From Chloroflexi bacterium UBA4736 (GTDB lineage: Bacteria > Chloroflexota > Dormibacteria > Dormibacterales > Dormibacteraceae): a stretch of 24,772 bases of DNA. Location: assembly GCA_002404015.1 (NCBI GenBank), contig DHIW01000002.1:28748-53519 (forward strand), given 5' to 3'. A program made the position numbers and the translations under genes. Below are positions 1 to 7,844 of this stretch, in pieces. Within the stretch, counting starts at the first letter, position 1, and every line of letters starts with the position of its first letter. The notes beneath the pieces were generated by a model that ran no database searches, was not told the DNA's origin, and was given only the letters and a program-made list of their open reading frames with translations.

Positions 1-488
1 ATGTCGAGGGTCTCGCGGGAGATCCGCTTCCGCTTCACCTCGGGCAGGACGTCCAGCGTCCGCATGTTGTGGAGGCGGTCGGCGAGCTTGATGAGGACGA
101 CCCGGATGTCGTCCGCCATGGCCATCAGCATCTTGCGGATGTTCTCGGCGTGCAGCTGCTGGTCGGATCGGAAGGAGATCCGCGACAGCTTGGTCACGCC
201 CTCCACGAGATGGGCGACGTCGGGCCCGAACTCGCGGCTGACCTCCTCCATCGTGAGCTCGGTGTCCTCGACCGTGTCGTGGAGCAGGGCGGCGGCGAGC
301 GTGGACGCGTCGAGGCGGAGGTCGGCCAGGATGGATGCCACCTCCAGCGGGTGGTTCACGTACTCCTCGCCGGACAGCCGGCGCTGGCCGGTGTGAGCGC
401 TGGCGGCGCGGGCATACGCCTTGGACACCAGCTCCCTGTCGGGGGGAGCCAGGTGCTCGGCGATCCTCAGCAGCTCGGAAATGCTCAT
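1..488 (-). CDS. rel: Rel/SpoT family (p)ppGpp synthetase/hydrolase, N-terminal part (cut by window edge)
   Basis: Stringent-response enzyme that makes and degrades (p)ppGpp. Reading the minus strand from the ATG at 488-486 gives 162 codons open to the left edge. The visible part is the metal-dependent hydrolase (HD) domain: the motif YVNHPLEVASILADL, then ALLHDTVEDT carrying the HD and ED pairs, then KLADRLHNMRTL, which is diagnostic of the family. The N-terminus (MSISELLRIAEHLAPPD) is the usual short lead-in. The synthetase, TGS and ACT domains would lie beyond the left edge, so bifunctionality cannot be judged. No strong Shine-Dalgarno precedes the ATG. It is divergent from the GAF/HD-GYP gene, placing two nucleotide-second-messenger genes back to back. 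The family call is firm; Rel versus SpoT naming is not resolvable here. Confidence 0.93.
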   Translation of the reverse strand, partial: MSISELLRIAEHLAPPDRELVSKAYARAASAHTGQRRLSGEEYVNHPLEVASILADLRLDASTLAAALLHDTVEDTELTMEEVSREFGPDVAHLVEGVTKLSRISFRSDQQLHAENIRKMLMAMADDIRVVLIKLADRLHNMRTLDVLPEVKRKRISRETLD

Positions 489-566
489 CGGTGGGCCTTG
501 AAGTGTGGCTAGTTCTTACCAGAAATTAGCCGGAGCCAAGCTCAAAGAAGCCCCCCGACTCCTACA
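489..566. promoter_or_regulatory. divergent intergenic region between rel and the GAF/HD-GYP gene
   Basis: This is a 78-bp gap between two divergent starts. On the plus strand a TACAAT hexamer (563-568) matches the -10 consensus in five of six positions, but it overlaps the ATG at 567. If it is used, translation would have to begin at the next in-frame ATG (579), almost leaderless. No good -35 lies 16-18 bp upstream. On the minus strand I see no convincing promoter for rel. Confidence 0.35.
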
Positions 567-3500
567 ATGCCCCCCTGCATGCCGCAAGGCAGGGTCCCAC
601 TTCAACTAGCGATCTTTGCCGGCGCCGCGGTGTCCATCCTGGCCGGTGCCAGCTTCAACATCCAGGGACACAACGGCCCGTCCGGTTTCATCAGCCTGTT
701 CGCCGGGCTGCTGGCGTTCGTCGCCGGCCTGATCTATATGCGATGGAAGCAGGCGCTGCCGCTCGGCCTGGTCGGCCTGGCCCTCTCGATTGCCGTCAAC
801 CACTTCAACTTCCACGACCCCGTCCTCGGGACCAACGTGGCCGGCGTCCTGATGCTGGTCCTGGCCGGCCTGATGGGGACGATGGCCTACACCGACGTGA
901 CAGACGAGATGCGCCGACGGGTCTCGGACCTGGAGCAGCTGAACTCGAGGCTCGAGGAGCAGCACCGCATCTTCCTGGCCGCCACTGAGGACGCCACCCT
1001 CCAGTCCGGCGACGTCGCCACCATGACCCAGAACACGGCCAAGCAGCTGGGCGCCGGGATGTGCTGCTACTACCTGGTCAGCCCGGACGGCCAGGCCTTC
1101 CTGCCCCAGCCGCCGGGCGTCGGGATGTCCGCGCTGAAGCCGCAGCCGGTCGCGCGCCGGAACGAGCCGGGAGCGCCGCCGGTGCTGGTCGCGATGGAGT
1201 CCAACCACGACTACATCGTCACCGACGTGCGCGAGATCTCCGGCCTGTTCAGCTACATCCAGCCGGGGCTGAAGCTGAACAACGGGCTGGTCACGCCGAT
1301 CCGCGTGGGCGAGCACATCGGCGGCTTCGTGCTCCTGGCCAACAAGAATGGCGGCTTCAGCGCCGACGAGCGCCGCCTGGCGGCCACCCTGGCGATGCGG
1401 GCGGGCGCCCACCTGGCGAACATCAACGCCGTCGCGCTCAGCCAGAAGGAGGCCGCCCGCTACTCGCTGCTCAACGAGCTCGTGAAGCAGGCTAGCGGCC
1501 TCGGTTTCGACGAGGTTCTTAACCTGGTCCTCCAGAAGGGCCACGAGCTGATCGCCTTCGACCACGCGCGGATCGCCCTCCTGCACCCGGACCGGACGTT
1601 CACCATGAAGGGCGCCAGCAACGTCCCTACGCCGCTCGGCGACGGGCCGCTGGCCCCGGTCGCCATGGGCCAGGCCGTTGTGCGCCGGAACATCACCGCC
1701 CGGGACGGCATCCTCTGCGGCCTGGAGCCGGGCGCTGAGGGCGGCGCCGTCTCGGAGGCCCTGGTACCCATCCGGGGCGGCGAGGGGGTCATGGCTGCGC
1801 TCTGCCTCGGTCGCAAGTCGGCCAACGGGTTCCAGGAGACGGACCTCCCGGCCCTCGAGGAGCTGGGCGCCATGGCCGGCGTGGCGGTCGAAAACTCGCA
1901 CAAGCTGGAGCAGGTTTCCGGCCAGTTCTCGAAGCTGGACACGGCCTTGGACGCGCTGGGCGAGATGTCCCAGGCCCTGACCTCGGTCACCCAGGGCGCT
2001 CCCCACCTCGAGCGGAAGACGCTGGAGTCGGCGAGCCGGCTCTTCGGGGTCAGGCACGCCGTGATGACGCGGGCCGGCGAGGAGGGCGTCCACCAGGTCA
2101 GCACCGCCATCGGCTTCGACGCCACCGACGGGTCCACCTTCGCCGGCCCGACCGACCTCTCGAAGCGGGAGTTCCAGAACGGCCAGGGCCTGGTGGGGGC
2201 CGTGATGCTGAGCGGCAAGCCGGTCTCGGTGCCCGACCTGGGTGCCTCCTGGGACCTCACCGACCCGGTGTTCAGCGTGCTGGGGATGAGGGGTGCGCTA
2301 TCGGTGCCGATGCGCGAGGGCGAGGAACTCTGGGGCACGCTCAGCGTGTTCGACACCAAGGCCCGCAACTGGACGGCCGACGACCTCCGGGTGCTGGCCA
2401 CTCTGGGCAACGAGGCGGTCGTGGCAGTCAAGAACGCCGAGCTCTACGACGACGGCCAGAAGATGATCTGGGAGCTGGGCAACCTCCACGAAGGGCTCCA
2501 GGCGGTGACCTCGACGCTGGACCTGGCCCAGGTGCTGGAGCAACTGCTGGTCGGCGCCGGCAAGGCCTCCGAAGCCCAGATCGGGTGCATCGCGCTCTCG
2601 GACGACAAGGGCAGGCTGGCGGTGGCCGGCTCGCACGGCACCGACCACGCCACGGCGGAGAAGCTGGCCTTGGGCGTGGGCGGCGGGATCTGCCAGGACG
2701 TGTTCGAGCGCAATGAGCCCTTCATGGAGCACATGAAGCAGGAGGAGGGCGACGCCGGTCCGCTCAACCCGCGGGCCGTCCTGTGCGTCCCGATCAATTT
2801 CCGGGGCAAGCCGATCGGCGTGGTCTTCCTGGCCAACTACGTGGTGGGCCACCCCTTCAACGAGGACCACAAGCGGCTGGTGACGGCGCTGGGGGCCCAG
2901 GCCGCCGTCGCCATCGAGAACGCCCGCCTCTTCAAGGACCGCCAGGACGTGATGCTCTCCGCCCTGAAGGCGCTGGCCGCCACCGTCGACGCCCGCGACC
3001 CTTACACGGCCGGCCACTCGGACCGGGTGACCCAGTACTCGCTGGTCATCGCCAGGCAGATGAACTACGCGCCCGGCGACGGCGGCGCCTGGCGGCGGCT
3101 GGAGCAGGGCGGCCTGCTCCACGACATCGGCAAGGTGGGCGTGCCGGACGCCGTGCTGTCGAAGCCCGGCAAGCTGACCGACGAGGAGTTCGCGCTAATG
3201 AAGCGGCACCCCGTCATCGGCTACGACATCCTCAAGGACCTGAAGATGCTGAGCGAGGAGCTGGTGATCGTCCGCTCCCACCACGAGCGCTTCGACGGCA
3301 AGGGGTACCCGGACCGCCTGGGCGGCGACAAGCTGCCGATCTACGCCTGGATCGTGAGCGGCGCCGACGCCTTCGACGCCATGACCTCCGACCGGCCCTA
3401 CCGCAAGGGCATGTCCCGCGAGATCGCGCTGGCCGAGATCGTCAAGTGCGCGGGCACCCACTTCCACCCGGACGTCTCGGAGGCCTTCGTGGCCGCCACC

Positions 3501-3620
3501 AAGTCGGGCGCGCTGAAGGTCATCCCGCAGACCACGATGTTCGAGAACGCGCCGAGCGTGGGCGTGTTCGAGAACCCGGTGGCGGCGACGCTGCCGCCCA
3601 TCCCCAAGCAGCCGGCCTAG
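567..3620 (+). CDS. membrane-anchored protein with four GAF domains and a C-terminal HD-GYP phosphodiesterase domain
   Basis: Likely c-di-GMP phosphodiesterase or HD-GYP signalling protein of 1017 aa. Residues about 12-108 form four hydrophobic segments, followed by a short coiled coil (about 111-132). Four GAF-like sensor domains follow at roughly 133-290, 300-445, 455-625 and 640-790; each of the last three ends in a helix like VAVENSHKLEQ or VAIENARLFKD. The HD-GYP domain (about 800-975) has GHSDRV, the metal-binding HDIGK (H852, D853), RHPVIGYDIL and HHERFDGKGYP (G913-Y914-P915). All catalytic signatures are present, so it should be active. The roughly 40-residue tail has no recognised domain. 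The start at 567 has no Shine-Dalgarno; ATG 579 is an alternative (see the upstream TACAAT). It converges on proS. The N-terminal membrane block is unlike the standard MASE1 type and I leave it unnamed. The ligands of the GAF domains are unknown. Confidence 0.93.
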   Translation: MPPCMPQGRVPLQLAIFAGAAVSILAGASFNIQGHNGPSGFISLFAGLLAFVAGLIYMRWKQALPLGLVGLALSIAVNHFNFHDPVLGTNVAGVLMLVLAGLMGTMAYTDVTDEMRRRVSDLEQLNSRLEEQHRIFLAATEDATLQSGDVATMTQNTAKQLGAGMCCYYLVSPDGQAFLPQPPGVGMSALKPQPVARRNEPGAPPVLVAMESNHDYIVTDVREISGLFSYIQPGLKLNNGLVTPIRVGEHIGGFVLLANKNGGFSADERRLAATLAMRAGAHLANINAVALSQKEAARYSLLNELVKQASGLGFDEVLNLVLQKGHELIAFDHARIALLHPDRTFTMKGASNVPTPLGDGPLAPVAMGQAVVRRNITARDGILCGLEPGAEGGAVSEALVPIRGGEGVMAALCLGRKSANGFQETDLPALEELGAMAGVAVENSHKLEQVSGQFSKLDTALDALGEMSQALTSVTQGAPHLERKTLESASRLFGVRHAVMTRAGEEGVHQVSTAIGFDATDGSTFAGPTDLSKREFQNGQGLVGAVMLSGKPVSVPDLGASWDLTDPVFSVLGMRGALSVPMREGEELWGTLSVFDTKARNWTADDLRVLATLGNEAVVAVKNAELYDDGQKMIWELGNLHEGLQAVTSTLDLAQVLEQLLVGAGKASEAQIGCIALSDDKGRLAVAGSHGTDHATAEKLALGVGGGICQDVFERNEPFMEHMKQEEGDAGPLNPRAVLCVPINFRGKPIGVVFLANYVVGHPFNEDHKRLVTALGAQAAVAIENARLFKDRQDVMLSALKALAATVDARDPYTAGHSDRVTQYSLVIARQMNYAPGDGGAWRRLEQGGLLHDIGKVGVPDAVLSKPGKLTDEEFALMKRHPVIGYDILKDLKMLSEELVIVRSHHERFDGKGYPDRLGGDKLPIYAWIVSGADAFDAMTSDRPYRKGMSREIALAEIVKCAGTHFHPDVSEAFVAATKSGALKVIPQTTMFENAPSVGVFENPVAATLPPIPKQPA

Positions 3621-3634
3621 CAGGGTGCTGCTAG
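3617..3634. terminator. bidirectional stem-loop between convergent genes, containing both stop codons
   Basis: CTAGCAG (3617-3623) and CTGCTAG (3628-3634) form a perfect 7-bp stem with a 4-nt GGTG loop. The TAG stop of the HD-GYP gene (3618-3620) and the TAG stop of proS (3633-3631) lie in opposite arms. Flanking GGC (3614-3616) and GCC (3638-3640) can extend the stem across a TAG bulge. There is no T-run on either side, so this is not a classical intrinsic terminator; a bidirectional end-of-transcript hairpin is the best reading. Confidence 0.45.
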
Positions 3635-5079
3635 TAGGCCCGGGCGAAAGCCACCCGGTGCTCGGCCGGGCGGCCGCACACCAGGCACACGCCAGAGGGC
3701 TTCTCGTCGGGGTCGTAGTTGCGGATGGACACGCCGCCCGACTCGTCCTTGACCCGCGCCTCGCACTCCTCTGAGCCGCACCAGGGCGCCCAGACGAAGC
3801 CGTTTCGCTCCTTGAAGTGGTCCAGCAGCTGCTGCAGCGTGGCGACCTCGAACGTGTTCTCGGCGCGGAAGTCGAGCGCGCGCTGGTAGAGCGCGTTCTG
3901 GAACTTCTTGAGCTCGTGGGGCAGGATCTCGAAGAGCCCGGCGCACGGGACCTGGCGCTTCTCGCCAGTCAGGCGGTCGGCCAGCTGAACCTCGCGGGCC
4001 TCCACGTCCCGGGGACCCACGGCCAGCCGGAGCGGGACTCCCTTGAGCTCCCAGTTGTTGAACTTCTCGCCGGGCCGGTTGTCGGACCAGTCCACTTTCA
4101 GCCGGCACTCCGCCCGCACCGCTTTTTCCCAGGTCTCGATGAAGGCCTCGACCCGGGCCCGCTCTTCGTCGGTCCTGAAGATCGGGACCACCACGACCTG
4201 GGTGGGTGCGATCCGGGGCGGGACGATCAGCCCGCGGTCGTCGCCGTGCGCCATGATCAGGCCGCCGACCATCCGCGTCGACATTCCCCAGGAGGTCGTC
4301 CAGCAGAACTCGCGCTGGTTGTCCCTGTTGGTGAACGAGATCTCGTAAGCGGTGCTGAAGTTCTGGCCCAGGAAGTGGGACGTCCCTGCCTGCAGGGCCA
4401 GGCCGTCGCGCATCATCGCCTCGATGCTCTTCGAGTACACGGCGCCGGCGAAGGTCTCGGACCGGCTCTTGACGCCGACCAGGACCGGCATCGCCAGCCA
4501 GTCCTCGGCCACCTCGCGGTAGTACTCGAGGATGCGGTCGACCTCCTCCTTGGCCTCGGCCTCGAACGCATGGAAGGTGTGCCCCTCTTGCCAGAGAAAC
4601 TCCGCAGTGCGGAGGAAGAGGCGCGTCCGCATCTCCCAGCGGAGGACGTTGCACCACTGGTTGGTCAGCTGGGGCAGGTCGCGGTGGGACTGGATGTAGC
4701 GCCGGACGATGCTGCCGATGATCGTCTCCGAGGTCGGCCGGATCGCCAGCCGCTGGTCGAGCTTGCCGCTCCTGCCGGCTTCGGTGACCCAGGCCACCTC
4801 GGGCGTGAAGCCCTCGATGTGCTCGGCCTCCTTCATCAGGAGCTCCTCGGGGATCAGCAGCGGGAAGTACCAGTTCTCGTGGCCGGACGACTTGATCATG
4901 TCGTCGAACGCGCGCTGGATGGCCTCCCACATGGCGTAGCCGTAGGGCCGGATGACCATGCAGCCGCGGACGCCGCTGTAGTCGGCCATCTCGGCCTTGC
5001 GGACGACGTCGGTGTACCAGCGGTCGAAGTCGACCGACATCTTGGTGATCTCTTTGACGTACTCGAAGGTCTCGGTCAT
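3631..5079 (-). CDS. proS: prolyl-tRNA synthetase, archaeal/eukaryote-type (ProS type 3)
   Basis: Charges tRNA-Pro with proline in the cytoplasm. The protein has 482 aa, against about 570 for the bacterial E. coli type, because it lacks the inserted editing (INS) domain. Class II motifs are visible: the IRPYGYAMWEAIQ region near residue 43, the motif 2 region FLRTAEFLWQEGHTFHA, and GLIMAHGDDRGLIVPPRIAP with the motif 3 region. An anticodon-binding domain follows. The C-terminus is a zinc-binding domain with paired cysteines (WCGSEEC and CLVCG), and the last residue is tyrosine (AFARAY), as in the archaeal-like class. The ATG at 5079 is preceded by GGAG at 5090-5087 with a 7-nt spacer. It shares a compact hairpin with the convergent HD-GYP gene and has a structured leader of its own, although it sits next to the ispG-rseP operon where proS is usually co-transcribed. 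Confidence 0.97.
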   Translation of the reverse strand: MTETFEYVKEITKMSVDFDRWYTDVVRKAEMADYSGVRGCMVIRPYGYAMWEAIQRAFDDMIKSSGHENWYFPLLIPEELLMKEAEHIEGFTPEVAWVTEAGRSGKLDQRLAIRPTSETIIGSIVRRYIQSHRDLPQLTNQWCNVLRWEMRTRLFLRTAEFLWQEGHTFHAFEAEAKEEVDRILEYYREVAEDWLAMPVLVGVKSRSETFAGAVYSKSIEAMMRDGLALQAGTSHFLGQNFSTAYEISFTNRDNQREFCWTTSWGMSTRMVGGLIMAHGDDRGLIVPPRIAPTQVVVVPIFRTDEERARVEAFIETWEKAVRAECRLKVDWSDNRPGEKFNNWELKGVPLRLAVGPRDVEAREVQLADRLTGEKRQVPCAGLFEILPHELKKFQNALYQRALDFRAENTFEVATLQQLLDHFKERNGFVWAPWCGSEECEARVKDESGGVSIRNYDPDEKPSGVCLVCGRPAEHRVAFARAY

Positions 5080-5203
5080 GGGTGCGCTCCGATGAGGATG
5101 GACGGTGACAGGCGTGAGCGGGCCGCGGCGGTGCCGCGGCTACCTAGGGGCCGGGGCCTCGGGCGTCCTTCGGAAGGAGCCGGTGCTGTCACTCATCGGT
5201 GTC
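5080..5203 (-). promoter_or_regulatory. structured 5' leader of proS, candidate cis-regulatory RNA
   Basis: In the proS mRNA sense, CCGATGA (5199-5193) pairs perfectly with TCATCGG (5095-5089), and the adjoining GTGACAG (5192-5186) pairs perfectly with CTGTCAC (5111-5105). The result is a two-part closing helix with a 9-nt bulge. Inside it sit hairpin A (5181-5162: GGC-TCCTT, CCG loop, AAGGA-C-GCC) and hairpin B (5140-5122: an 8-bp GC stem with a 3-nt loop). The 3' arm includes the first two G's of the GGAG ribosome-binding site (5090-5087), so the helix would partly hide it. An AATAAT -10-like box (5213-5208) would start the transcript at about 5203-5199. Seen: the complementarity. Inferred: translational regulation of proS. 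Class unassigned; there is no canonical T-box motif. Confidence 0.45.
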
Positions 5204-5240
5204 CCCGATTATTGCGTATGGGGATGGACTGACACCGATG
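5194..5240. repeat. 10-bp perfect inverted repeat across the proS / PH-like gene divergent region
   Basis: CATCGGTGTC at 5194-5203 is the exact reverse complement of GACACCGATG at 5231-5240, with 27 bp between them. The right arm contains the ATG (5238) of the PH-like gene; the left arm is the 5' strand of the proS leader helix. It could be an operator for a dimeric regulator, or, if proS transcription starts farther upstream, an RNA helix that competes with the ribosome-site-hiding helix. Confidence 0.4.
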
Positions 5241-5630
5241 CTGCTGCGGTCCTCGAGATTCGGCCTGGCGGTCACCCTGGTGGTGATCGCCTTCGGCTGC
5301 CTGCTGGTCGCCTTCGGGCTGCAGGGCCTGCTCCGTTCGCCGAGCGCGACCGACATCATCCTGCTGGCGGTCGGCGTCTATGCCCTGTGGCAGGCCGTGA
5401 AGACGCCCTATGGGCTCCGCGTCGAGGACGGGCGGCTCTCCCTCGTCGGCCTGTTCCCCCGCTCGGTGCCGATGGCCGAGCTGGCACGCGTGCAGCTGGT
5501 GCGCGGCGGATTCCGCCGGAACCTGAACTACCGCTTCCTGCGCGGCGACGGTTCGATGGCCTTCGCCGCCGACGCCACCCTATGGAGGGCCAGCGACGTG
5601 GAGAAGCTCATTGGGCTGCCGGTCGAGTAG
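5238..5630 (+). CDS. small membrane protein with PH-like domain
   Basis: A 130-aa protein. Two hydrophobic helices come first (about residues 8-27 and 37-52), followed by a soluble part reading TPYGLRVEDGRLSLVGLFPRSVPMAELARVQLVRGGF, which resembles the short bacterial PH domains that follow paired transmembrane helices. Function unknown. An in-frame GTG at 5199 would add 13 residues; I prefer the ATG at 5238 because hydrophobic sequence begins there, although neither has a good Shine-Dalgarno. It is divergent from proS and convergent with ispG (10-bp gap), so it is a single gene inserted on the opposite strand in the common ispG-proS junction. Confidence 0.72.
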   Translation: MLLRSSRFGLAVTLVVIAFGCLLVAFGLQGLLRSPSATDIILLAVGVYALWQAVKTPYGLRVEDGRLSLVGLFPRSVPMAELARVQLVRGGFRRNLNYRFLRGDGSMAFAADATLWRASDVEKLIGLPVE

Positions 5631-5640
5631 CCGCGTGCTC

Positions 5641-6783
5641 TCAGCCGGCCGGCGTGGGTTCCTTGGCCGGGGCGGCGGCCATCTCGGCCGCGATCTGGTC
5701 GATCTCCGCCAGGAGCACCGGCAGCAGCTCCTCCTGGGGCACCGTCTTGTAGAGCTTGCCCTTGCGGAAGATCACGCCCTTGCCCCGACCCCCGGTGACG
5801 CCGATGTCAGCGTGCCGGGCCTCGGCGGGCCCGTTCACGACGCAGCCCATCACGGCGATCGTGATCGGGACCTTCAGGTTGGCGATGTGCGCCTCCACGG
5901 CCGCCACGGTGGGGACCATGTCGTACTCCAGGCGGCCGCAGGTGGGGCAGGCGATCAGGGTCGCCGAGTCGTTTCGGAAGGCGAGCGCCTTCAGAACCTC
6001 GTAGGCGGCGCGAATCTCCTCGGTGGGATCGCTGGTCGCCAGCGAGACCCGGATGGTGTCCCCGATGCCCTCGGCAAGCAGGATGCCCAGGCCCACGGCG
6101 CTGCGGATGCTGCCCGCCTGGACCGGCCCCGACTCCGTGACGCCGAGGTGGATCGGGTAGGCCCGCTGCTCCGCGAAGAGCCGGTTCGCCATCACGTTGG
6201 TCCACACGTCGGTGGCCTTGAGGCTGACCTTGATGTGGCCGGGGCCGTAGTCGAGCTCCTCGAGGATCTTGCAGTGACCGAGCGCGACCTCGACCATCCG
6301 CTCCGCCGTCCGCTCGCGGTCGTCGCGGTCCACTGCGTGAGCCTCGCGGAGGTTCTTGTGGACCTCCTCGGGCAGCGAGCCGGCGTTGACACCGATCCGG
6401 AAGGGCACGTCGCGCTCCTTGGCCGCCCTGACCACCTTCTCCACCTTGTCCCGGTCGGTGATGTTGCCCGGGTTCAGCCGAAGGCCCTGGACGCCGGCCT
6501 CCAGCGCCATCAGGGCCAGGCGGTGGTCGTAGTGGATGTCGGCGATGATGGGCAGCGGCGATTTGGCCACGATCTCCTTCAGGGCCTCGGCCGCGTGGTG
6601 GTCGATGACGGCCGGGCGGACGATCTCGCAGCCGGCGTCCTTCAGGGCCGCGATCTGGTTGAGGGTCGCCCGTACGTCGCGGGTGTCGGTCTTCGTCATG
6701 GTCTGGACCGCGATGGGCGCGGCCCCGCCCACCACCACGTCGCCGACGCGGACCGGGATCGATTTGCGGCGCGGCGGTCTCAA
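5641..6783 (-). CDS. ispG: (E)-4-hydroxy-3-methylbut-2-enyl-diphosphate synthase (flavodoxin/ferredoxin)
   Basis: Penultimate enzyme of the MEP isoprenoid pathway: it reductively converts ME-cPP to HMBPP with a [4Fe-4S] cluster. 380 aa, normal length. N-terminal TIM-barrel signatures include VQTMTKTDTRD, CEIVRPAV, ADIHYDHRLAL and LRLNPGNI. The cluster-binding C-terminal part has C279 and C282 (ACPTCGR), C314 (MGCVVNGPAEA) and E321. The usual NGPGE motif here reads NGPAE, a conservative change that leaves the glutamate ligand. The start is TTG at 6783-6781, overlapping the TGA of rseP in a TTGA junction. It is the last gene of the minus-strand operon and works in the same pathway as dxr two genes upstream. 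Confidence 0.97.
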   Translation of the reverse strand: MRPPRRKSIPVRVGDVVVGGAAPIAVQTMTKTDTRDVRATLNQIAALKDAGCEIVRPAVIDHHAAEALKEIVAKSPLPIIADIHYDHRLALMALEAGVQGLRLNPGNITDRDKVEKVVRAAKERDVPFRIGVNAGSLPEEVHKNLREAHAVDRDDRERTAERMVEVALGHCKILEELDYGPGHIKVSLKATDVWTNVMANRLFAEQRAYPIHLGVTESGPVQAGSIRSAVGLGILLAEGIGDTIRVSLATSDPTEEIRAAYEVLKALAFRNDSATLIACPTCGRLEYDMVPTVAAVEAHIANLKVPITIAVMGCVVNGPAEARHADIGVTGGRGKGVIFRKGKLYKTVPQEELLPVLLAEIDQIAAEMAAAPAKEPTPAG

Positions 6784-7844
6784 TGGGGCACCCCGAACTG
6801 GCCCGTGACCAGGCGCTGGACGTCGAAGAAGGCGATCACCGCCATCAACCCCAGCAATGCGACCAGGCCAGCCCGCTGCACCGCCATCTCGCGCTCCCGG
6901 TCGAAGGGCTTGCCGCGCAGCTTCTCGGCCAGGACGACCAGGATGCGGCCACCGTCGAGCGCCGGCAGGGGGAGCAGGTTGGCGAGTCCGAGGGCCATCG
7001 AGAGCAGGGCCACGATACCGGCATAGTTCACGAGGCCCGCCGCGGCGGCCTGGTAGGTGATGTAGCCGATGCCGATGGGGCCGGTGGCACCCTGAGGCCC
7101 GAAGACGCCGCCCGGGATCTGGCCGGTCGCCAGCTGGTACATGCCGGAGCCGATCAGGTAGGTGGCCACGACCGGGAACTCAACCCCGTTCCTGACCGCG
7201 TCGACGGGCGTCACCACGGCCTCGCTCTGGATGCCGATCAGGTACCGCTTGTACTGGCTGTCGAAGGCGGGCTGGATGATGGCGCTGAACTGCTGGCCGT
7301 TCGGATGCCGGACGACGAAGGTCAACGGCTGCCCCGGCTTGGCGCTCTCGGCGCTGCGGATGTCCTCGGGACGTCCGACGGTCCGGCCGTCGACGCTGCG
7401 GATGCTGTCGCCGGGGCGCACGCCCTGCGCGTAGGCCGGGCTGTCCTTGAAGACCGCCACCACCTTGCCCGGGTCGGTGTTGATCTGGGTCAGGTACACG
7501 CCGGTCATGATCAGGGCGGCCAGCAGGAAGTTGGCGAGCGGGCCGCCGAGCAGGATCAGGATCCGCTGGTAGGCGGGCTTGCCGTGGAACCCCTGGGGAT
7601 CCTTGTAGTCGCCCGGCTCCATTCCGCCCAGGCGGTTGTAGCCGCCGACCGGGATGGCGCGGAGGGCGTACAACGTGCCCCCCCTGGTCGTCGACCAGAT
7701 CGTCTGGCCGAGTCCGACCGCGAACTCGATCACGCGGACCTTGAAGAGCTTGGAGAAGATGAAGTGGCCGAACTCGTGGGGCGTGACGAGCAGCAGGAAC
7801 ATGAATACGATCGACACCGCGCCGACCAGCCACTGCAGGATCAC
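6780..7844 (-). CDS. rseP: M50 family site-2 zinc metalloprotease (RseP-like)
   Basis: Intramembrane protease that cleaves membrane-anchored anti-sigma factors and signal peptides. 354 aa from a GTG at 7844-7842. The first transmembrane helix carries the zinc motif HEFGH (H23, E24, H27). A PDZ domain follows at roughly residues 105-190 (VAVFKDSPAYAQGVRPGD). The C-terminal helices contain LANLLPLPALDGGRIL, the second conserved metal-ligand motif. Length is typical of actinobacterial and Chloroflexota homologues, with a single PDZ domain. The GTG overlaps the dxr stop (GTGA); the gene's own stop overlaps the ispG start. Substrates cannot be inferred from this window. Confidence 0.95.
   Translation of the reverse strand: MILQWLVGAVSIVFMFLLLVTPHEFGHFIFSKLFKVRVIEFAVGLGQTIWSTTRGGTLYALRAIPVGGYNRLGGMEPGDYKDPQGFHGKPAYQRILILLGGPLANFLLAALIMTGVYLTQINTDPGKVVAVFKDSPAYAQGVRPGDSIRSVDGRTVGRPEDIRSAESAKPGQPLTFVVRHPNGQQFSAIIQPAFDSQYKRYLIGIQSEAVVTPVDAVRNGVEFPVVATYLIGSGMYQLATGQIPGGVFGPQGATGPIGIGYITYQAAAAGLVNYAGIVALLSMALGLANLLPLPALDGGRILVVLAEKLRGKPFDREREMAVQRAGLVALLGLMAVIAFFDVQRLVTGQFGVPH

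Noticed and set aside
606..2093. Long minus-strand open frame opposite the GAF/HD-GYP gene
   Set aside because: Its translation is low-complexity and rich in Arg/Gln/Val/His/Asp, typical of antisense frames in high-GC DNA; the plus strand encodes clear domains.
5080..5203. T-box riboswitch for proS
   Set aside because: There is a GGTAGCCGCGG stretch faintly like the T-box antiterminator core, but the diagnostic AGGGTGGnACCGCG sequence, a specifier loop with a proline codon and the usual stem I motifs are not visible.
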